Source: Hymenoscyphus infarciens
Lineage: Eukaryota > Ascomycota > Leotiomycetes > Helotiales > Helotiaceae
Direction: 5' to 3'
DNA length: 64,000 bases
NCBI GenBank assembly: GCA_001414345.1
Contig: LLCB01000262.1
Coordinates: 1 to 64,000, forward strand
A model generated the notes under the pieces. It ran no database searches. It was not told the DNA's origin and saw nothing but the letters and a program-made list of their open reading frames with translations. Below, one piece after another: positions 22,095 through 37,994 of this stretch (the first letter of the stretch is position 1; every line of letters starts with the position of its first letter). The position numbers and the translations under genes are program-made.

Positions 22095-25000
22095 TCATTG
22101 CATGTATGAAACCAACACGCTCTTCGCCTCTGCCGGTAGGCGCTGATCCACGAAGCCCGCAATGGCGCCTGAATGCCGTCCATCTGCTGCTTTCAGATAC
22201 TCTCCAACCCACTTCTTCACATCCGTAACTTCTGGCCACTCATCTTTGAGTTGCTTTTTGCATGCGTTCAGGGGTGTAAAGCCCACGCCAAAGCTTAAAT
22301 CATCGACGTCAACTTCTACCACAGCATCATCTGCCGTAACAGGCATAGGGGGGTTTTCGAGAATTTTTAGCAATGCTTCGCATGTCTTTGCCCATCCTGA
22401 TTTGGAATAAGTGACGGCGAAGGCCTGGGAATCTGTGAGTGCTTTAGTGAGGCCAACAACAGCTAATTTACGATCAAGAGGACGAGCTAGTTGCTGTGTG
22501 GTTGGGAGAATGACAGTCAAGTAAATAGGAGCGAAAATCTTCTCTTGAACAGCATTGGTCTGGGCGACGTAAAAATCAGCCCCAAGGCCAATTTCGATGT
22601 GCGACGCGACGAGGTGATAGAATCGTACGAAACGCTGCTTGAACTTTTCCGTGGGAGTGCCATTGAGACGTGTGTAAATCAAAGTGAGAATCGTAGGGAA
22701 GTACTGCTGGATGGCAGTGCTATGGACGATGTTAGCACCGTATAAGCAGATTAAAAATTGGGGAAACACTCACACTTCCACAGAGGTGACCAGGGCTTCT
22801 AGGACATCGAAAGCATATAATTCAGACGACTTCTTTGACATGAGCCTTTGGAAAATGCCCAATATTGGTTCTAGTTGGTTGTTCGCTACGATCTCTGCAC
22901 CGCTCCGTGGGATTATGGAGGACAATAGTCGCGCCAGTGCTGGGACGCTTCCTCTATTTTCCCAAGATATTGGAACAAGAATCGAAGATGCCAGTGCTTG
23001 GTAATAAGGAGACAAAGTTCCATGAGGGCGTGATTCTAGGAGTGCAGCGAATAATTGAAAGACATAAGGCATAAATTCTAGTGAGAGTGTTAGTTTGAAA
23101 TGTGTAGCTTATGCAACGAATCCTTACCTTGGACATCCTCTGCCAATATGCGCGCAAATGGGTCGTACAGATCAGTTTCAAACTTCTCAGGGTTAGATGG
23201 TCCGGCGTATCTAACGAGAGCCCCTAATGCCTCGAAATGGTAGTAGTAGAACCGTGGATTACTTGGGTTCTTGCCAATAATATCGGTGATGCGGATCAGA
23301 TGTTGGAGCAAATCGTCGCTCATTGGGATCACACTTTCCTTGATGACGATCAAAACTCTCATGATGCAGCGCATCAAGAATTCGTTCTCCTGCAGCTTCT
23401 CTGGGGCTGGGTCTCTCTCTATTAATTGGAACAAGTGCTCTAGGAGATCCTTCGCGAATGGCACAACATCCCCTTTTCCGAAAATATGTTGGCCAGAATC
23501 ATCTGTAAGAAACAGGACTCTTTCCACGGCAATCGATGCATAGGTATAAACGACATAATTGGAAGAGGCTAAGTTCTGCACTAATGGTTGAAAAGCTGCA
23601 ACCCACTGCGCTTTTGTTAATTGTCGACGGAAAGTGTAGAGAAATTTAATCGCGTCGACTTTGATGATGGGTTCAACACCACTACTTGCCACAAGATCCT
23701 GCGCAACGTTGTTCTCAAAGAACTCAAGCACGTTGACTCTAGAATTTGTAGCTTTGATGCCGTGATTAGTTGTGGCAGCCCCTTTGGCAGCAATTGCTGA
23801 GAATAAATAGATCGCGGTGTCCTTCGACTTCCATTCAGCGGTTGGGTTTTTCGTGAACGCATCGAGATAGTGTTGGATGTATCGACCCACAACGCTAGTG
23901 ACCAACTCCTCAAAGTTCTCGAGGAGTTTTCTGAGGAAGTCCGTGGCCGCTCTTCGTCGTGTATCTGTATCGGAACCCTCCAGATCACGTCTAATATATT
24001 CAATTGGCTCGTCTTCAAACTGTTCGATATCTGATTCTCTCAGGCTGACATTTGGAAGGATAACCTTTTCCACCACCTGGCCTAGGATCTCTGTGTTGTT
24101 GAAATTCTGGGCATGTGCGCCAATACTGGCCACGGCGGTCAAAAAGTGTAGTGCTTTACTGACAAGAATGTCGAATTTGGTTTCCGGGCCAATCGTTGTC
24201 AACAAGGTCCAGGTGCTTGTAATGAAAGGCTTGCACAATTCTCCAAATGCGTCCTCGTATTTCTGCATGTAAAGAGTCATAGCCTCGCAAATTCCAGCCT
24301 TCACAAACTCTAGAGGACCGGATTCTGATTCGTCGTCAGTCGCAAGAAGAGGGTTATCATAGGTTAGGTATTTGTGTAGAAGGGAGGTGACAGCGGCGAG
24401 ATTTTCCTCGAAAATTGGGGGGAGATCCTGGCAAGAAAGGTCGTAGAACAGTTTTACCAAAAGGTTAAGGACTTCGACATGTTGCTTCAAAGTTTCCTTG
24501 TTGTCCTTGTTGGCCTCGATTTGCTGGTCGGTGCTCTGCGAGGGTATGTCAGTATATGAAGGAGAAAAAGGGAGTGGCCAAGATGGCATACTGCTAAGAG
24601 CTTCACAAAAGGTTCCCCAAACTTCTTCAGCACATGGTTAATCTCAGTGTATAAATCATCGGACGAAAAGAGAGGCCTCCATCGTTTGAAAATTGAATGT
24701 GCGACTTCCAATACACCAAGGTTGACTTTGGGGTTATCGGGGGTAAAGCGAGAAACCAGGTCCTAATCTAGAATCAGTACGACATTCTCGTTGCGAAAGG
24801 GCCCTGTTCCACTCACGTCAACCAGAGTATCCCATCTCTCCCAGAAATCGGAATCGGCGATGATGCTAATCGATTCTCCCAGTTGCGACTGTATACTAGG
24901 AGGCACCGAGGTCATCAGACCAATAAGCTGGCTTTTGATAGTTACGACTTCATTCTGCGAAAGCTTATAAGATCCATCTTCTTCCTGCATAAATTATTTA

Positions 25001-25315
25001 GTTGGGACCGCGGGGTTGCTTGGCAATGGAGGGAGCCTACCACCCAGTTGAATTTGATAAAATTCTTGAAGCACAAGGCGCCTGAGAGTCGCGTATTGAG
25101 AGGAAGGCCGTCGGAGGCTAGGATCTTGAGGAGGAGGAGGGAGAAGTTGGGTTTGATCTCCTCTTGCTTGAGCGCAACCTCGGCTGTAGAAAATTAGCAA
25201 TGTGCAATGCAAACGCAAAAAAGCGAACTTTGGAGAAGTAAGTACCTTGTTTGTGTTGCTGGGGATCTAGAGTAGCTTGGAGAAGCTGTGCAACAGTCTG
25301 CAAATCCAGAGCCAT
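22095..25315 (-). CDS. cse1: Exportin Cse1 (importin-alpha re-exporter, CAS family)
   Basis: Exons are complement(25246-25315; 25041-25183; 24817-24984; 24592-24762; 23128-24535; 22774-23077; 22095-22719), 962 aa, almost the same as yeast Cse1 (960). With Ran-GTP it carries importin-alpha back from nucleus to cytoplasm. The chain is a HEAT-repeat solenoid. The N-terminal importin-beta-like start LLQATLDPQQHKQ-AEVALKQEE and LSGALCFKNFIKFNWV are typical, as are FWERWDTLVDDLVSRF, DLPPIFEENL, the acidic segment LESDIEQFEDEPIEYIRRD-like (residues about 350-370), NPSNPRFYYYHFEALGALVR and a Cse1 C-terminal block ending VLVSYMQ. All six introns are 50-62 bp with GT-AG ends and consistent phase. It is divergent from TSC2. 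Confidence 0.95.
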
Positions 25316-26393
25316 GTTGTTGCAGGTTGTTTGGAGATGTGCGGGTGTGAATGGGGTGATGGAGAAGAAATGTCAACAAGAATCCCTCCGGTTTTGTTTT
25401 GGCTTCGCGACAGCTTCAAAAGATCGCAACCACAGCCGTAGCCTTGTGGAGGGAGGAGGCCGAATTTTAACCGACAACCTCGCCGCCACGCCGCCACGGC
25501 GAAAAGAGACCCGTGATCCCGACGTCGTGAAATCGCGGTTAATGACGGGAGGTCTTGAGTTTTCATTTGGGTAGGTAGGTTATATTTTGAGTCTGTTGAT
25601 CAACTAGAAATAATTGAACCACATCTCCTACTTTTTGAGAGGGAACTATTTCTCCACCGACTTCTAGAACTCCAAAAGTCCCCCTCTTACCCGGAAGTTT
25701 ATTTCCAAAGTTACATTGGGGGGGGGTACGGACTTACAACACTAAAGTGCCGCCCTGGTACGAACCTGGAAGCCCTCCAGGGTTAATGGCTGGATGGCTG
25801 GGTGGGTTCACCTGACTGGGCTTGACAACCTTCCCGTCTCATCTGCTGTCCTCTTCCATATGTCTGCCCTCGAACTACTCCGTACATATTGAGCCATTTA
25901 ATCCATACAACTGTTGAAACCCTCCACCAACGCCCTCTCGACCTCTCGCGATTTGACCAGAATTTCTTTGACTTTATGGAATTGCGAGATTTTCCTGTCT
26001 CTTAGCTAATCGCATCCATCCTTCCCTCTTATCTCCCAGATTTCCTGACGCAACTGCTATGCGCGGCAACGAACCTGCAACAACCTGGAAGAACGAAAAC
26101 TTGCTCGTGGTCCTTCCCCCCTCGAGATCTCCACTGATGCTGGTTCTCGCCGCGAAGTGAGTCAACCGATCTTTCTTTCATTCAAGGGGAAGAAGAAGAA
26201 AAAACAAAACTGGCGCTACTGCTACCTGGATGTCCGTCCTCCTGTCACCCCGCCGATGGAGGTAGATCGAGGTTGCTTGCTACCACTCAACCACTCAACC
26301 ACTCAACCACTCAACCACCTCCACCTCCACCTCCACCTCCTCCTCCTCGCCCTCGTTCTTGTTTCCTTTCTTCTTCCTACCTCCGCTCCCACC
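25316..26393. promoter_or_regulatory. Divergent promoter region, CSE1 / TSC2
   Basis: This interval of about 1.1 kb holds both promoters. I see no conserved gene; the open frames here are short and low in complexity. The TSC2 leader contains the repeat at 26283-26345. Confidence 0.4.
26283..26345 (+). repeat. Short tandem repeats in the TSC2 5' leader
   Basis: Four copies of ccactcaa are followed by about five copies of ccacct and ctcctc-like units. They end about 50 bp before the TSC2 ATG. Being CA/CT-rich and unstructured, they probably lie in the untranslated leader; length variation between strains would be expected. Confidence 0.7.
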
Positions 26394-29300
26394 ATGGCAT
26401 TCCCGTCTCAGCTAGACGATTGGCTAATGATTACTCGCCGTGAAGCAGACGCTCCCATATTCCGTCCCCCCGCGTCCACGACTCGAGTTTCTATGTCTCC
26501 AGCGTCGGGAGACATAGCCCAAACCCCCGAACCCAAATCCTCAAGTGGACTTGCTAGTGTCTTCAAGAGCTTGACTGGCACTAAGCTATCTCGAACTACA
26601 AATGCCTCGGCCAACGCCCAACCGCCCGGTTCGGCTGGGAACCTACAATCTGCAATATATGGGGGACCTCCGAACTATGAACAGCTATATGAACAACTGA
26701 AGATTGGAAATCCATTACCAGAGCGGATTTCAGCTGCAGACAGTCTACGCCATGCCGTCAACAGTTATCCTATTAGTGGTGTAAGCATCGTTGGAAATCG
26801 GGAGGGAATAATACTGACCGTCATATAGGTAACGGCCATATTCAAGGAAGGAAAGGATCTCATCGAGCCTACAAAGCCTCCAGAGGCACGGGTGGCAGGA
26901 TTCAGATTATTGACTGCTTGTGTCCAGAATTCGACCTCGACAGACCCGGAACGCATGGCCTATTTCTCCGTTATCACAGCACCAGCCAGCCCCCAAGACT
27001 TCCGCTTGCAACTTGGGGCCCTGATGGAGCTCGCGAAACATGGCAAAGATCTGTCGGGATTTCATTACAAAGCCATACCAATATTGACCACATGGCTCCA
27101 TAACACATTCAAAGTCACAGCAGCTGCTCGCACCAAGGCAAAAGCCCAAGGCAAAACCACTATTCAACCCCCACTAGGCGAGGAAATAACCCTCGCGGCA
27201 CTTTTCGTCTTCCTTGCCGACCTCATCAAATTCAGCTTTTATGTTTCAAGTGAAGAAGTTACGGCAGAATTGCTTGATGTAATTCTCAATATATGTCTTC
27301 ACACCCCAATATCGGCTGATTTGAAAGCTTGCATTGCTATTCTAAACGCAATCATCACATTTGGAGAGATACCAGGCTACAAACTACCGGATTGCATCAA
27401 GGTTCTTTCCTCGATACATTCTCTTGTCAATGAGATGACAGCAGAAGCATGGAGCACTCTCCGTAACCTTTCCCAATCCCACAACGGTCAAGCAGTCGTC
27501 CGAATTCTCTTGGACATTCTTCACGAGCCTTCTGCGGGGGGAGAGCCGGTCAAGCAGAATATCCGAGAAATCCGCGGTGCCCTATCTGTACTACAAAAGT
27601 TGTTTTCCAAGAATGGCGAGGACAGATTTCCTCTGGTACCGTTTACTGCATTGGTACAGGCCCTTAATAGCGTCACTGCTGTTGAGCACGGCAAAATTGA
27701 TGGCGATATACTCAGGCTTGTTTTGTCACTTTTCGGGGACGAGGGCCAAGAATTGAAGCATAACGTCATGGAAGAGGACTGGACTCTTCTTTTCGAGGTG
27801 GTCATCAAGTGTTCACAACGAGCGTTGGAGACATCGGATGGCCGTTCAGTCCTCAGCCGCTCACGACTATCAAGTCCTCTGGGAAGAGCACTCACAGATG
27901 ATGGGAGCGAGTCGGGTCAATCAACAGGTTTGGCACAGAGCTTGTACAGCTTCATTGTCCGAATTGAGAAACTTTTGATTCAATCTCCTGACCATGACTT
28001 TTTCCAAAAGGAAGACTGTGTCAAGTTCTTCGCTAGAGTCCATGAGCATCTTCCCGAATCATGCGCAAAGCTAGTCATCGATCACTACATGGAATATAGA
28101 TACTGCTATCCTTCAGACTTGGGTTGGAAGACAAATCTCGCAACTATCACCGAAGCGTTCTTTGGTGACCGTTCTCAACCCACACATATTCGACTCCATG
28201 CTCTCAAAGCTGTCACAGATGTATTCGGAGTCATCGAGATGTTGGACGGCCATGATGACCCTGATATTGTCCAGCGCTTTGTTGCCGATATCTTGAAAGG
28301 CATCGAAGACGAGAAAGATATTGCAATCTTGCAAGAACTTATGTCGTTCGCTGTGGCCGTAGCCCAGAATGCCGACGATGCACTTTTCGATTATGTTATT
28401 GAGCGTGTTCTTGGCAGTGTGATGAGCGATCGCCTTCAATCCCCTCTTGGGTCGCCTCCTTCATCTCGACACAGCTTGCTCAGTACAAATAGGCCAACAG
28501 CATCTCCATTCCAGAGCAGCATGATTCAAACGCCTTCCAACGTCGTCGCAAAGGGCCTCATTCAAATATTTATGAGAGTAATGGACACTTCTGCCTACAA
28601 GTCTGTTGAAATATTCAAACAATTGCTCTGGATTGCTAAAACCCATGAGTGCGAATTAGACGCTCGTATTTCGGCTATGAAAATGCTTTTCCGTTTGCGG
28701 GCGGACTGGGCTCATAGAATTCACTTGGTCCTTCCCACAGAATCCGATGGCCTTGCTGCCTCCTTGTTTCGTACATCAGCATCACTTGCCAGAAAGCAAG
28801 CAGCCGATGAAGCGACCCACCAGCAAGAAATGGCACGGAATAACAATTCGACAAATTCCAAGGGTTCACGGAGCACCTCTTTCGGCCAATCACACCCGGC
28901 TACAAGACAGTCTTATCGGTCTAGTAGTGGTATGGTTAGAACGCTTCAGCGTAACCACCAAATGTGGATGTATCCAGATATGGAGGCATTGCCCGAGGAA
29001 ATCTTTAAGAAAGCAAGCTCGTTATTGGTCTCATTGGTGGGAACTGAAGACCCGCACAACGACGGCAAAGGAGGTCAAGTTGGTGACGACGGTCTGTCAC
29101 AATTGGAAAGCACAGATGGCACGGAAATAAACGAGCCTTTGCCAAAAGGCAGTCAAAAGAGAATTCTCGATATCAACACCTATCTTGACACCATTACGGA
29201 CTTGCTCCAAAAGGCATGTGATTGGGAGGTTTACAGTTTTATATTGGTCCACCTCCCTTCACAGCTCACCAACCAAGCGCTTTTTAGAGGCTCAATTACC

Positions 29301-31379
29301 CAAATCCGGCGTCTGAGAGAGGTACTGTGCGACTTGCTCAAAAACAATAGCTTTCAAGATCCTCCTTTATCTTCTGGTCTTCGCAAATCTGATGTCGCAA
29401 TATGTCTGTTTCAAGTCTTGAACATGACACTGGGTTATCACCACCATTTTTCAAAGGCTGACCAAGATGATATTGTTCGAACATTCCTCCAGGGAATTGG
29501 CTCCACATGGGAACGTACAGCAAAATGCTGTATCCATGCTCTCACCATATGCAGTCACGAAATCCCCGGTTCAACAAGCAAACAACTCGTCACTATACTC
29601 CAGAAGATGTCAACAATAATTACCCAATCCCATGTGGCGATACATATTCTCGAGTTTCTAGCATGTCTTGCTCGACTGCCTGATCTCTATGTCAACTTTA
29701 GAGAAGAAGAATACCGCACAGTCTTCGCGATCTGCTTTCGTTATCTTCAATATGTACGAGATCAGAATGGCAAGGGTTCCAGGGACACATCAACTCGTAG
29801 TAGCTATTCCAATGCCCGTAATTCGGGACCTCCTACGGATCACAGCCTCTCGGAAAGCAACTTTCAGCCAAATAGCTCGGATGAGCTTCCACAATATGTG
29901 TATGCGCTAGCGTATCATGTCATTATATTCTGGTTTCTATCCTTGAAGCTGAACGACCGTGCTGGCCAAGTCAGTTGGATTGCGAGGAACTTGGTATCAA
30001 CAGATTCCCACGGCAAAGAAACTATCGATGAGCAAGCTCAGGTCACGCTCGATTTCATGCAACGTGTCGCTTATGCCGATGTGGATGAGTCCGCTGCTGA
30101 TCCTACTTTTACCAGTGAACGCTTTGGTGAGATCTTGAAGAAGCGATGGGTTGTAGGCCAAAGTATAGTGACTGTGGAACAAGCCACACGAGGGGGTTGG
30201 GCTCAGATTACAAAACGCCAACCATCGGGAACATCATGCTACATCATTCGAGAGAAATTCAGTCGGCCGCCACCTCATCAAAGCCAATACCCAAATGAGC
30301 CAACTCGTGATACTAGACTATCGGATGGCAATATGGTCCTCCCGAGTCATCTGCTTCTCCAACTGATAGCTTCAGTACCTCAGGTCGGCGACACTGCTCG
30401 ACCAATCACTCTTCCAAAAGATGCTGTTGTGGATCGTGCTATCAAAGCATTTGATCGCAATTTTACTGTGGATGGCCACAAGGTTGGGGTCATCTACATC
30501 GGAGAAAACCAGACGCAAGAGGTTGATATCCTTGCAAACATCATGGGGAGTAGTGACTATACAAAACTCCTCTCTGGTCTCGGAACTTTGACCAAGTTGA
30601 AGGGTGCCAATTTCAACACCCAGGGGTTAGATAGATTTGGCGACAGCGATGGAAAGTATGCTTTCTGTTGGCGCGACCGAGTTACCGAGATTGTGTTCCA
30701 TGTCACTACACAAATGCCAACCAATCTGGACAGTGACCCTCAGTGTATTGGCAAGAAGCGACATATCGGAAACGACTTTGTGAATATCATATTCAACAAT
30801 TCGGGTTTACCTTTTCGATTTGATACCTTCCCTTCCGAGTTCAACTATGTCAACATCGTAATCACGCCAGAATCCAGAGCTTCTTTCGTTGCAACTCGAA
30901 TGCGTACAGAAGCAAACGCAAAGAACGCATTCTATAAAGTTCAAGTCATGAGCAAGCCAGGATTTCCAGAAATCTCACCAGCGGCGGAAACCAAGATTAT
31001 GAGCTTGGCGGCTTTGCCTAGTTTTATACGACTCTTAGCTCTCAACGCTTCTGTGTTTTCCCTTGTGTGGGCGAATAAAGAAGGAGGAGAGCATGTATCT
31101 TCCTGGCGCAATCGACTCCGGGAGATCAATCGACTGCGAGAAAAATATAAACCCAAAGCGGCTCCAACACCTATTTCACCTGCAGCCACATCGAACGGAA
31201 ATGTACGAGACAGTATTCAAAGCCTTCGACGATCCTCTGTAGCAAATTTCTTGATTAATTCAAACAGCGAGCCAGCCTCACAGCGATCTTCAGTTTTGTC
31301 AACTGCGGAAACGGAAGTGGGCTTTGGCAGTACCGAAGAAAGCATTGTAGAAAATCTTGACTTTTCAAGATGGGCGTAA
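26394..31379 (+). CDS. tsc2: Tuberin (Tsc2), Rheb GTPase-activating protein
   Basis: Exons are 26394-26780 and 26829-31379, 1645 aa. Tsc2 with Tsc1 switches off the small GTPase Rheb and so restrains TORC1. The start lies in a good context (CACCATGG). The N-terminal two thirds are helical-repeat tuberin sequence, from about residue 75 (NYEQLYEQLKIGNPLPERI) through the LRLHALKAVTDV-like and ALPEEIFKKASSLLVSLVG parts. The RapGAP domain spans about residues 1340-1500, opening VGVIYIGENQTQEVDILAN. Its asparagine thumb is in GKKRHIGNDFVNIIFNN; this Asn is the catalytic residue that completes the Rheb active site in the family. Low-complexity Ser-rich linkers lie around residues 690-730 and at the C terminus. 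The second exon of 4551 nt is uninterrupted. Length and domain order are typical of filamentous fungi. Confidence 0.93.
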
Positions 31380-32066
31380 AGGATTCCTTGCTTTCCTTCT
31401 TCATTTTTCGGCGTTTGGACCACAGGAAATACCACCCCCCAAAAGTTTTTGTTTTTATTTCCTTTCCTTTTCATTTGATTTTTATTTCCGGTTTTCCTAT
31501 GATGCGTGCATCGGTGCGTCAGGATTGCACAGTGTGGTTTGAGGAGATAAGAACTGTATATCATGCATGGCGTATAAGAAAAAAAAATGGGGTTCGGGGA
31601 TATTCATAGGGGTTTGTTTGCAGAGATACCAGGAAGGGATATCTTGTTTGTACAAATGGAATTTGCTACGAAGGGAGGGCAAGTAGTTTAGGACCTACTT
31701 ATTTACTCTCTGTTTGCGTGGTAGGACTAAAAGGGAAGGGGTTATTTGTAAAGATAGGATGGAGTACATAGTCCTTGATATTGAGAATGTCTTGGAGTGA
31801 GGAACTGATATCAATCCTGAATATGAAACATAAATTGAGGAGTTCGTTTCCTGTGCTGATCATTATGTGATTTTGCCTTGAAGATATATGCTCTTGCTCT
31901 TGTCAAGAGTGGATGAGAGGAGAAGTAGCAACCAATCATAACCCAGTTGCTTACGCACCGCTACGTAATTCGAGAAACCTTTACTCGTACCGGAGCAATC
32001 AGCTGTTCGATTCATCTCTGCACTTCGTCGAATCCACGAACCATTGAAAGTCACCCAAAACTCAGA
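31380..32066. other. Intergenic, TSC2 3' flank and THI20 promoter
   Basis: No gene is seen. I looked for the conserved helices of a TPP riboswitch upstream of the thiamine gene and found none. Confidence 0.4.
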
Positions 32067-34209
32067 ATGGCAAGAGGTCGTATCCTAGTAATTGCCGGAT
32101 CAGATAGCTCAGGTGGAGCGTAAGTTTTTATTTATAGTTTCCTCCCCCTCCCCCACTCCCCGGGAAGCTCGCCTGGCTGATTGATAGACGTGGTGATGCT
32201 CAGGGGTCTAGAAGCCGACCAGAAAGTCATTGCGGCTCATGGGTGTTATGCGATGACTGCTACTACGGCACTTACTGCTCAGAATACTACGGGCGTGTTT
32301 GATATCCATTATACACCTCCGGAGTTTGTGGGCAAGTTGATTGAGCTGAGTATTGGGGATATTGGGGTTGATGTTGTGAAGACGGGTTGGATCTTCCTTC
32401 TCTTGCTTCCTTTCTTAGTCGCTCGTACCTTGCACTTTTTCTGATGACTTACTTTAGGAATGCTGGCCTCTGCGGAGACCATCAGGGTCGTTGCTGCAGC
32501 TCTGGAAAAATTTGAGATTAAGAGTTTGGTTGTTGATCCTGTGATGGTATCAACATCCGGCTCGCACCTCCTCCCCGAGACAGCAATTAAGGATCTTCTC
32601 ACGCTTCTCATTCCAAAAGCTACGGTTCTCACACCAAATATCCCGGAAGCGAAACTTCTGCTTTCTCATGCTGGTATTATAACTAAAGAACCGGAGAATG
32701 TAGAGGATTTAATTGAAATTGCAAAACTGGTACAGAGTTTAGGACCGAAATGGGTTTTACTCAAGGGCGGACATTTACCGCTGAGGAAGGATGGGAGTGT
32801 GGCGAAGAATGAAGAGGAGAGGGAGAGGATGGTTGATATTCTGTATGGGGAGGGAGAGGGGGTGAGGATTGAAGGGAGTTATTTGCGGAGTAGGAATACG
32901 CATGGGACTGGGTGTTCGCTTGCTTGTGAGTTTCTTTCCTTGCTAGCTTTTTGATGATAATGATAGGGCGGGGGACGATGGAGAGAGGGGCTGATTTTGT
33001 TAGCTGCGATATCTTCAAATCTTGCGAATGGGATGGATATGGTCAGGGCTGTGAAGGGGGCGTGTCGGTACGTGGAAGCTGGGATTAGGACCAGTACTGA
33101 GATGGGGAAGGGGAATGGACCGATCAACCATTTTCATTCGATGCAGTCGTTGCCTTTTGCTCCGTAAGTCATTCCTCTTTTTTGGAATTTTGAAATTGAA
33201 ATCAGGCAAGCACTGGCCTGACATGGGAATGCAGAGGACACTTTATCGAGTATCTATTGGAAAGACAGGATGTTCAAAAAGCATGGCAGGAACACACGGA
33301 GCATTCATTTGTGGCTGGACTAGCAGATGGCACCTTACCGATTGAATCTTTCAAGTATTACTTGGTTCAAGATTACTTGTACTTGGTAAGTTTCATTTCA
33401 AACCTTGAAGTTCTTAGCTGACCGAGTTAATATAGGTACAATTTGCGAGAGCCAACGCTTTGGCAGGATATAAAGCTAAGACTATGGAAGATATCGCTGC
33501 TGTGAGTCCTTCCTTGCAAGAGTGCAATTTCGAGAAGCTGATGGCTTGCAGGCCGCAAGGATAGTAACTCATATTCACCATGAGGTGTCTTTGCATATCG
33601 AATATTGTGAGGGCTTTGGGATATCGAAGGCCGAGATTGAGGCTGCTGAGGAAAGTGAAGGTATTGTTCACTCGCTCCGGGCAAGAGGTTGAGACTGACA
33701 TCGGTGAATAGCATGCACTGCGTATACAAGGTAAAAAGCTCAAAAGAAAACAGTGCAAATCGATATTGAGACTGAGAAATACAGATATGTCCTGGACATC
33801 GGCCAATCCGAGGATTGGCTCGCACTTCAAGTTTCCATGGCACCTTGTTTGATAGGTTACGGTCAAATTGCTCAGCGCTTGTTTGCTGATCCAAAAACTA
33901 AACGAGAGGGAAATATATATTGGAAATGGATTCAAAATTATGTTGCTGACGATTATTCGGAAGCTGTAAACATGGGATCTGGCGAGTCATTCCCATCTAT
34001 GTTCCTGCAAGTAAAGTTAATGATTTCTAGACCTCCTTGAGAGAAATATGGTGCTGCAGTCGCCGAGTCGGATAGAAGAGTTGATCAAGATTTTTGTGCA
34101 TGCTACGAAGGTATGAGAATCTTCTGGAATCAAGGTGATAAATGGTGATGCTGACTTGTTTGGATAGATGGAGACTGGATTTTGGGATATGGGGAGTGGT
34201 TCGCGGTAA
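32067..34209 (+). CDS. thi20: Thi20-type HMP/HMP-P kinase fused to TenA-like thiaminase
   Basis: Exons are 32067-32119, 32204-32385, 32458-32925, 33004-33163, 33235-33385, 33436-33501, 33552-33660, 33712-33730, 33785-33981, 34031-34110 and 34168-34209, 508 aa. The N-terminal half (residues 1 to about 280) is a ribokinase-fold kinase that phosphorylates hydroxymethylpyrimidine for thiamine synthesis: AGSDSSGGAGLEADQKVIAA, DPVMVSTSG and the anion-hole loop NTHGTGCSLAS. The C-terminal half (about 290-508) is TenA-like and salvages pyrimidine from degraded thiamine: FKYYLVQDYLYL, HHEVSLHIEYC, the cysteine in ACTAYTRYV and IYWKWIQNYV. Eleven exons is many for this window. Exon 8 is only 19 nt. Intron 9 (33982-34030) begins GCGAGT and is a GC-AG intron; the only GT alternative creates a stop. 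The ending GFWDMGSGSR is typical. Confidence 0.93.
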
Positions 34210-34423
34210 ATCTGGCTAGTGGACTGTTCTAGAAGCTTTGAGACAAGAAGCACTCAAAATCGGAGAAGTAAAGATACCGAATGAGAGAAATTAGTGGAAT
34301 GTGAAGAGGAACATTCTAGTTATCCATCTATGACACTGAAGCACCGGGTTTGGCTTGAAGAGGCTCATGGTGGACAACAAAAGCGCCAACAAATACTCAA
34401 TGGTCTTTTCTCATTATTCCAGC

Positions 34424-34551
34424 TCTCTAGGGGAATTTAAGTAGATTATCCTAAACAATTAGAACAACTGAAATTTAGTCTAGATAGTGAGAACAATCAA
34501 CTGAACTATCTTGATTCATACTTTGAATCATCCTGGCAAGTCAGAACAATA
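34424..34551. mobile_element. Palindromic MITE, intergenic copy
   Basis: Ends are ttattccagctctctagggg and, on the other strand, ttattgttctgacttgccagg. The left 55 bp match the unit at 2241 and 15512 (both contain ttaagtagattatccta-like cores). The interior has a weaker hairpin around gatagtgagaacaatc. It lies 215 bp after the THI20 stop codon. Confidence 0.6.
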
Positions 34552-35204
34552 AAAGGAGTTTACTGCCTCTATGAAGCCTCCGAAGTACACGAGAATCGGG
34601 CCGCCAAAGGACTCCTCGGGAAGTGGAAAAGGAAGATGGGCTTTTCCCTTCAAGAATCGGTCTAAAGACGCTAGAAATCCCATTTTTATGCATATGCAGA
34701 CAAGTGGGTTGAGGCGGGAAAAAAAAGACTGGCGAAAATATCAGGAACCTGATGCCGACATCAGACCGTGTTCGTAGAGTCAGTTGCTCAACATCAAGTC
34801 GAACCTGGAAGGAACAGGTTGTTGAAAGTAGCAAGTCATAAAATCGGTGCATTTCGATGAAGGTATCGAGAAGTCGTACATCGGGTCATGAATCGGGCGT
34901 CCGCAGTTATTCTTCTAGAGATCGCCTGACACCCTGTCACCCTGACTCTTCCTCGCGCTCAGCTATCTCGAGCTGTGATACATGATACATGATCCCAAAG
35001 AACATGTAGGCTTATCGCTCCTACATGCAGTCATTGCTACACAAAAAGATGAGATTTATCAATCATTAGCGAATAAAAATCTGCAAGTCTTGAAAAACTC
35101 AGTTATCGCAATCAAGTTGGTGAAAGAAAAGGTGTCTTGATCGCAATCGGCAGGCGCAAGGGGCCGCAGGGGCCTCTGACTCTTAGTAAGCCACTAGTCC
35201 AAAT
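34552..35204. other. Intergenic, DBP2 upstream region
   Basis: No gene is seen. It contains the promoter of DBP2. A small inverted arrangement of gatacatgatacatgatcc occurs near 34976-34994. Confidence 0.4.
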
Positions 35205-35408
35205 ATGGCAAGGCGCGCCCTAAATTATTTTCAAAGAAGAAGTAACGTTTTTCGCAAAACTTCTTCTCCATCATTCCAACATCGCAACCTCATCTCCCAG
35301 CGTCTTCAAACACACCTCGAAGCGCATTCAACAGACACTTACTTCATCGATTTTAGACTTACGACGAAGCTCAACCTTATCCGCTCCTTCGCTCACGAAA
35401 AAAGCACG

Positions 35409-37994
<2,586 letters not shown>

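Noticed and set aside
26157..26393. N-terminal extension of TSC2 upstream of 26394
   Set aside because: The frame is open but runs through tandem repeats and has no ATG in good context; the CACCATGG start fits the family better.
31380..32066. Possible TPP riboswitch upstream of THI20
   Set aside because: I found none of the conserved TPP-binding helix sequences (such as ctgaga with a matching acc-tgat block).
33414..33935. Two overlapping minus-strand frames within THI20
   Set aside because: They cross well-supported THI20 exons and introns.
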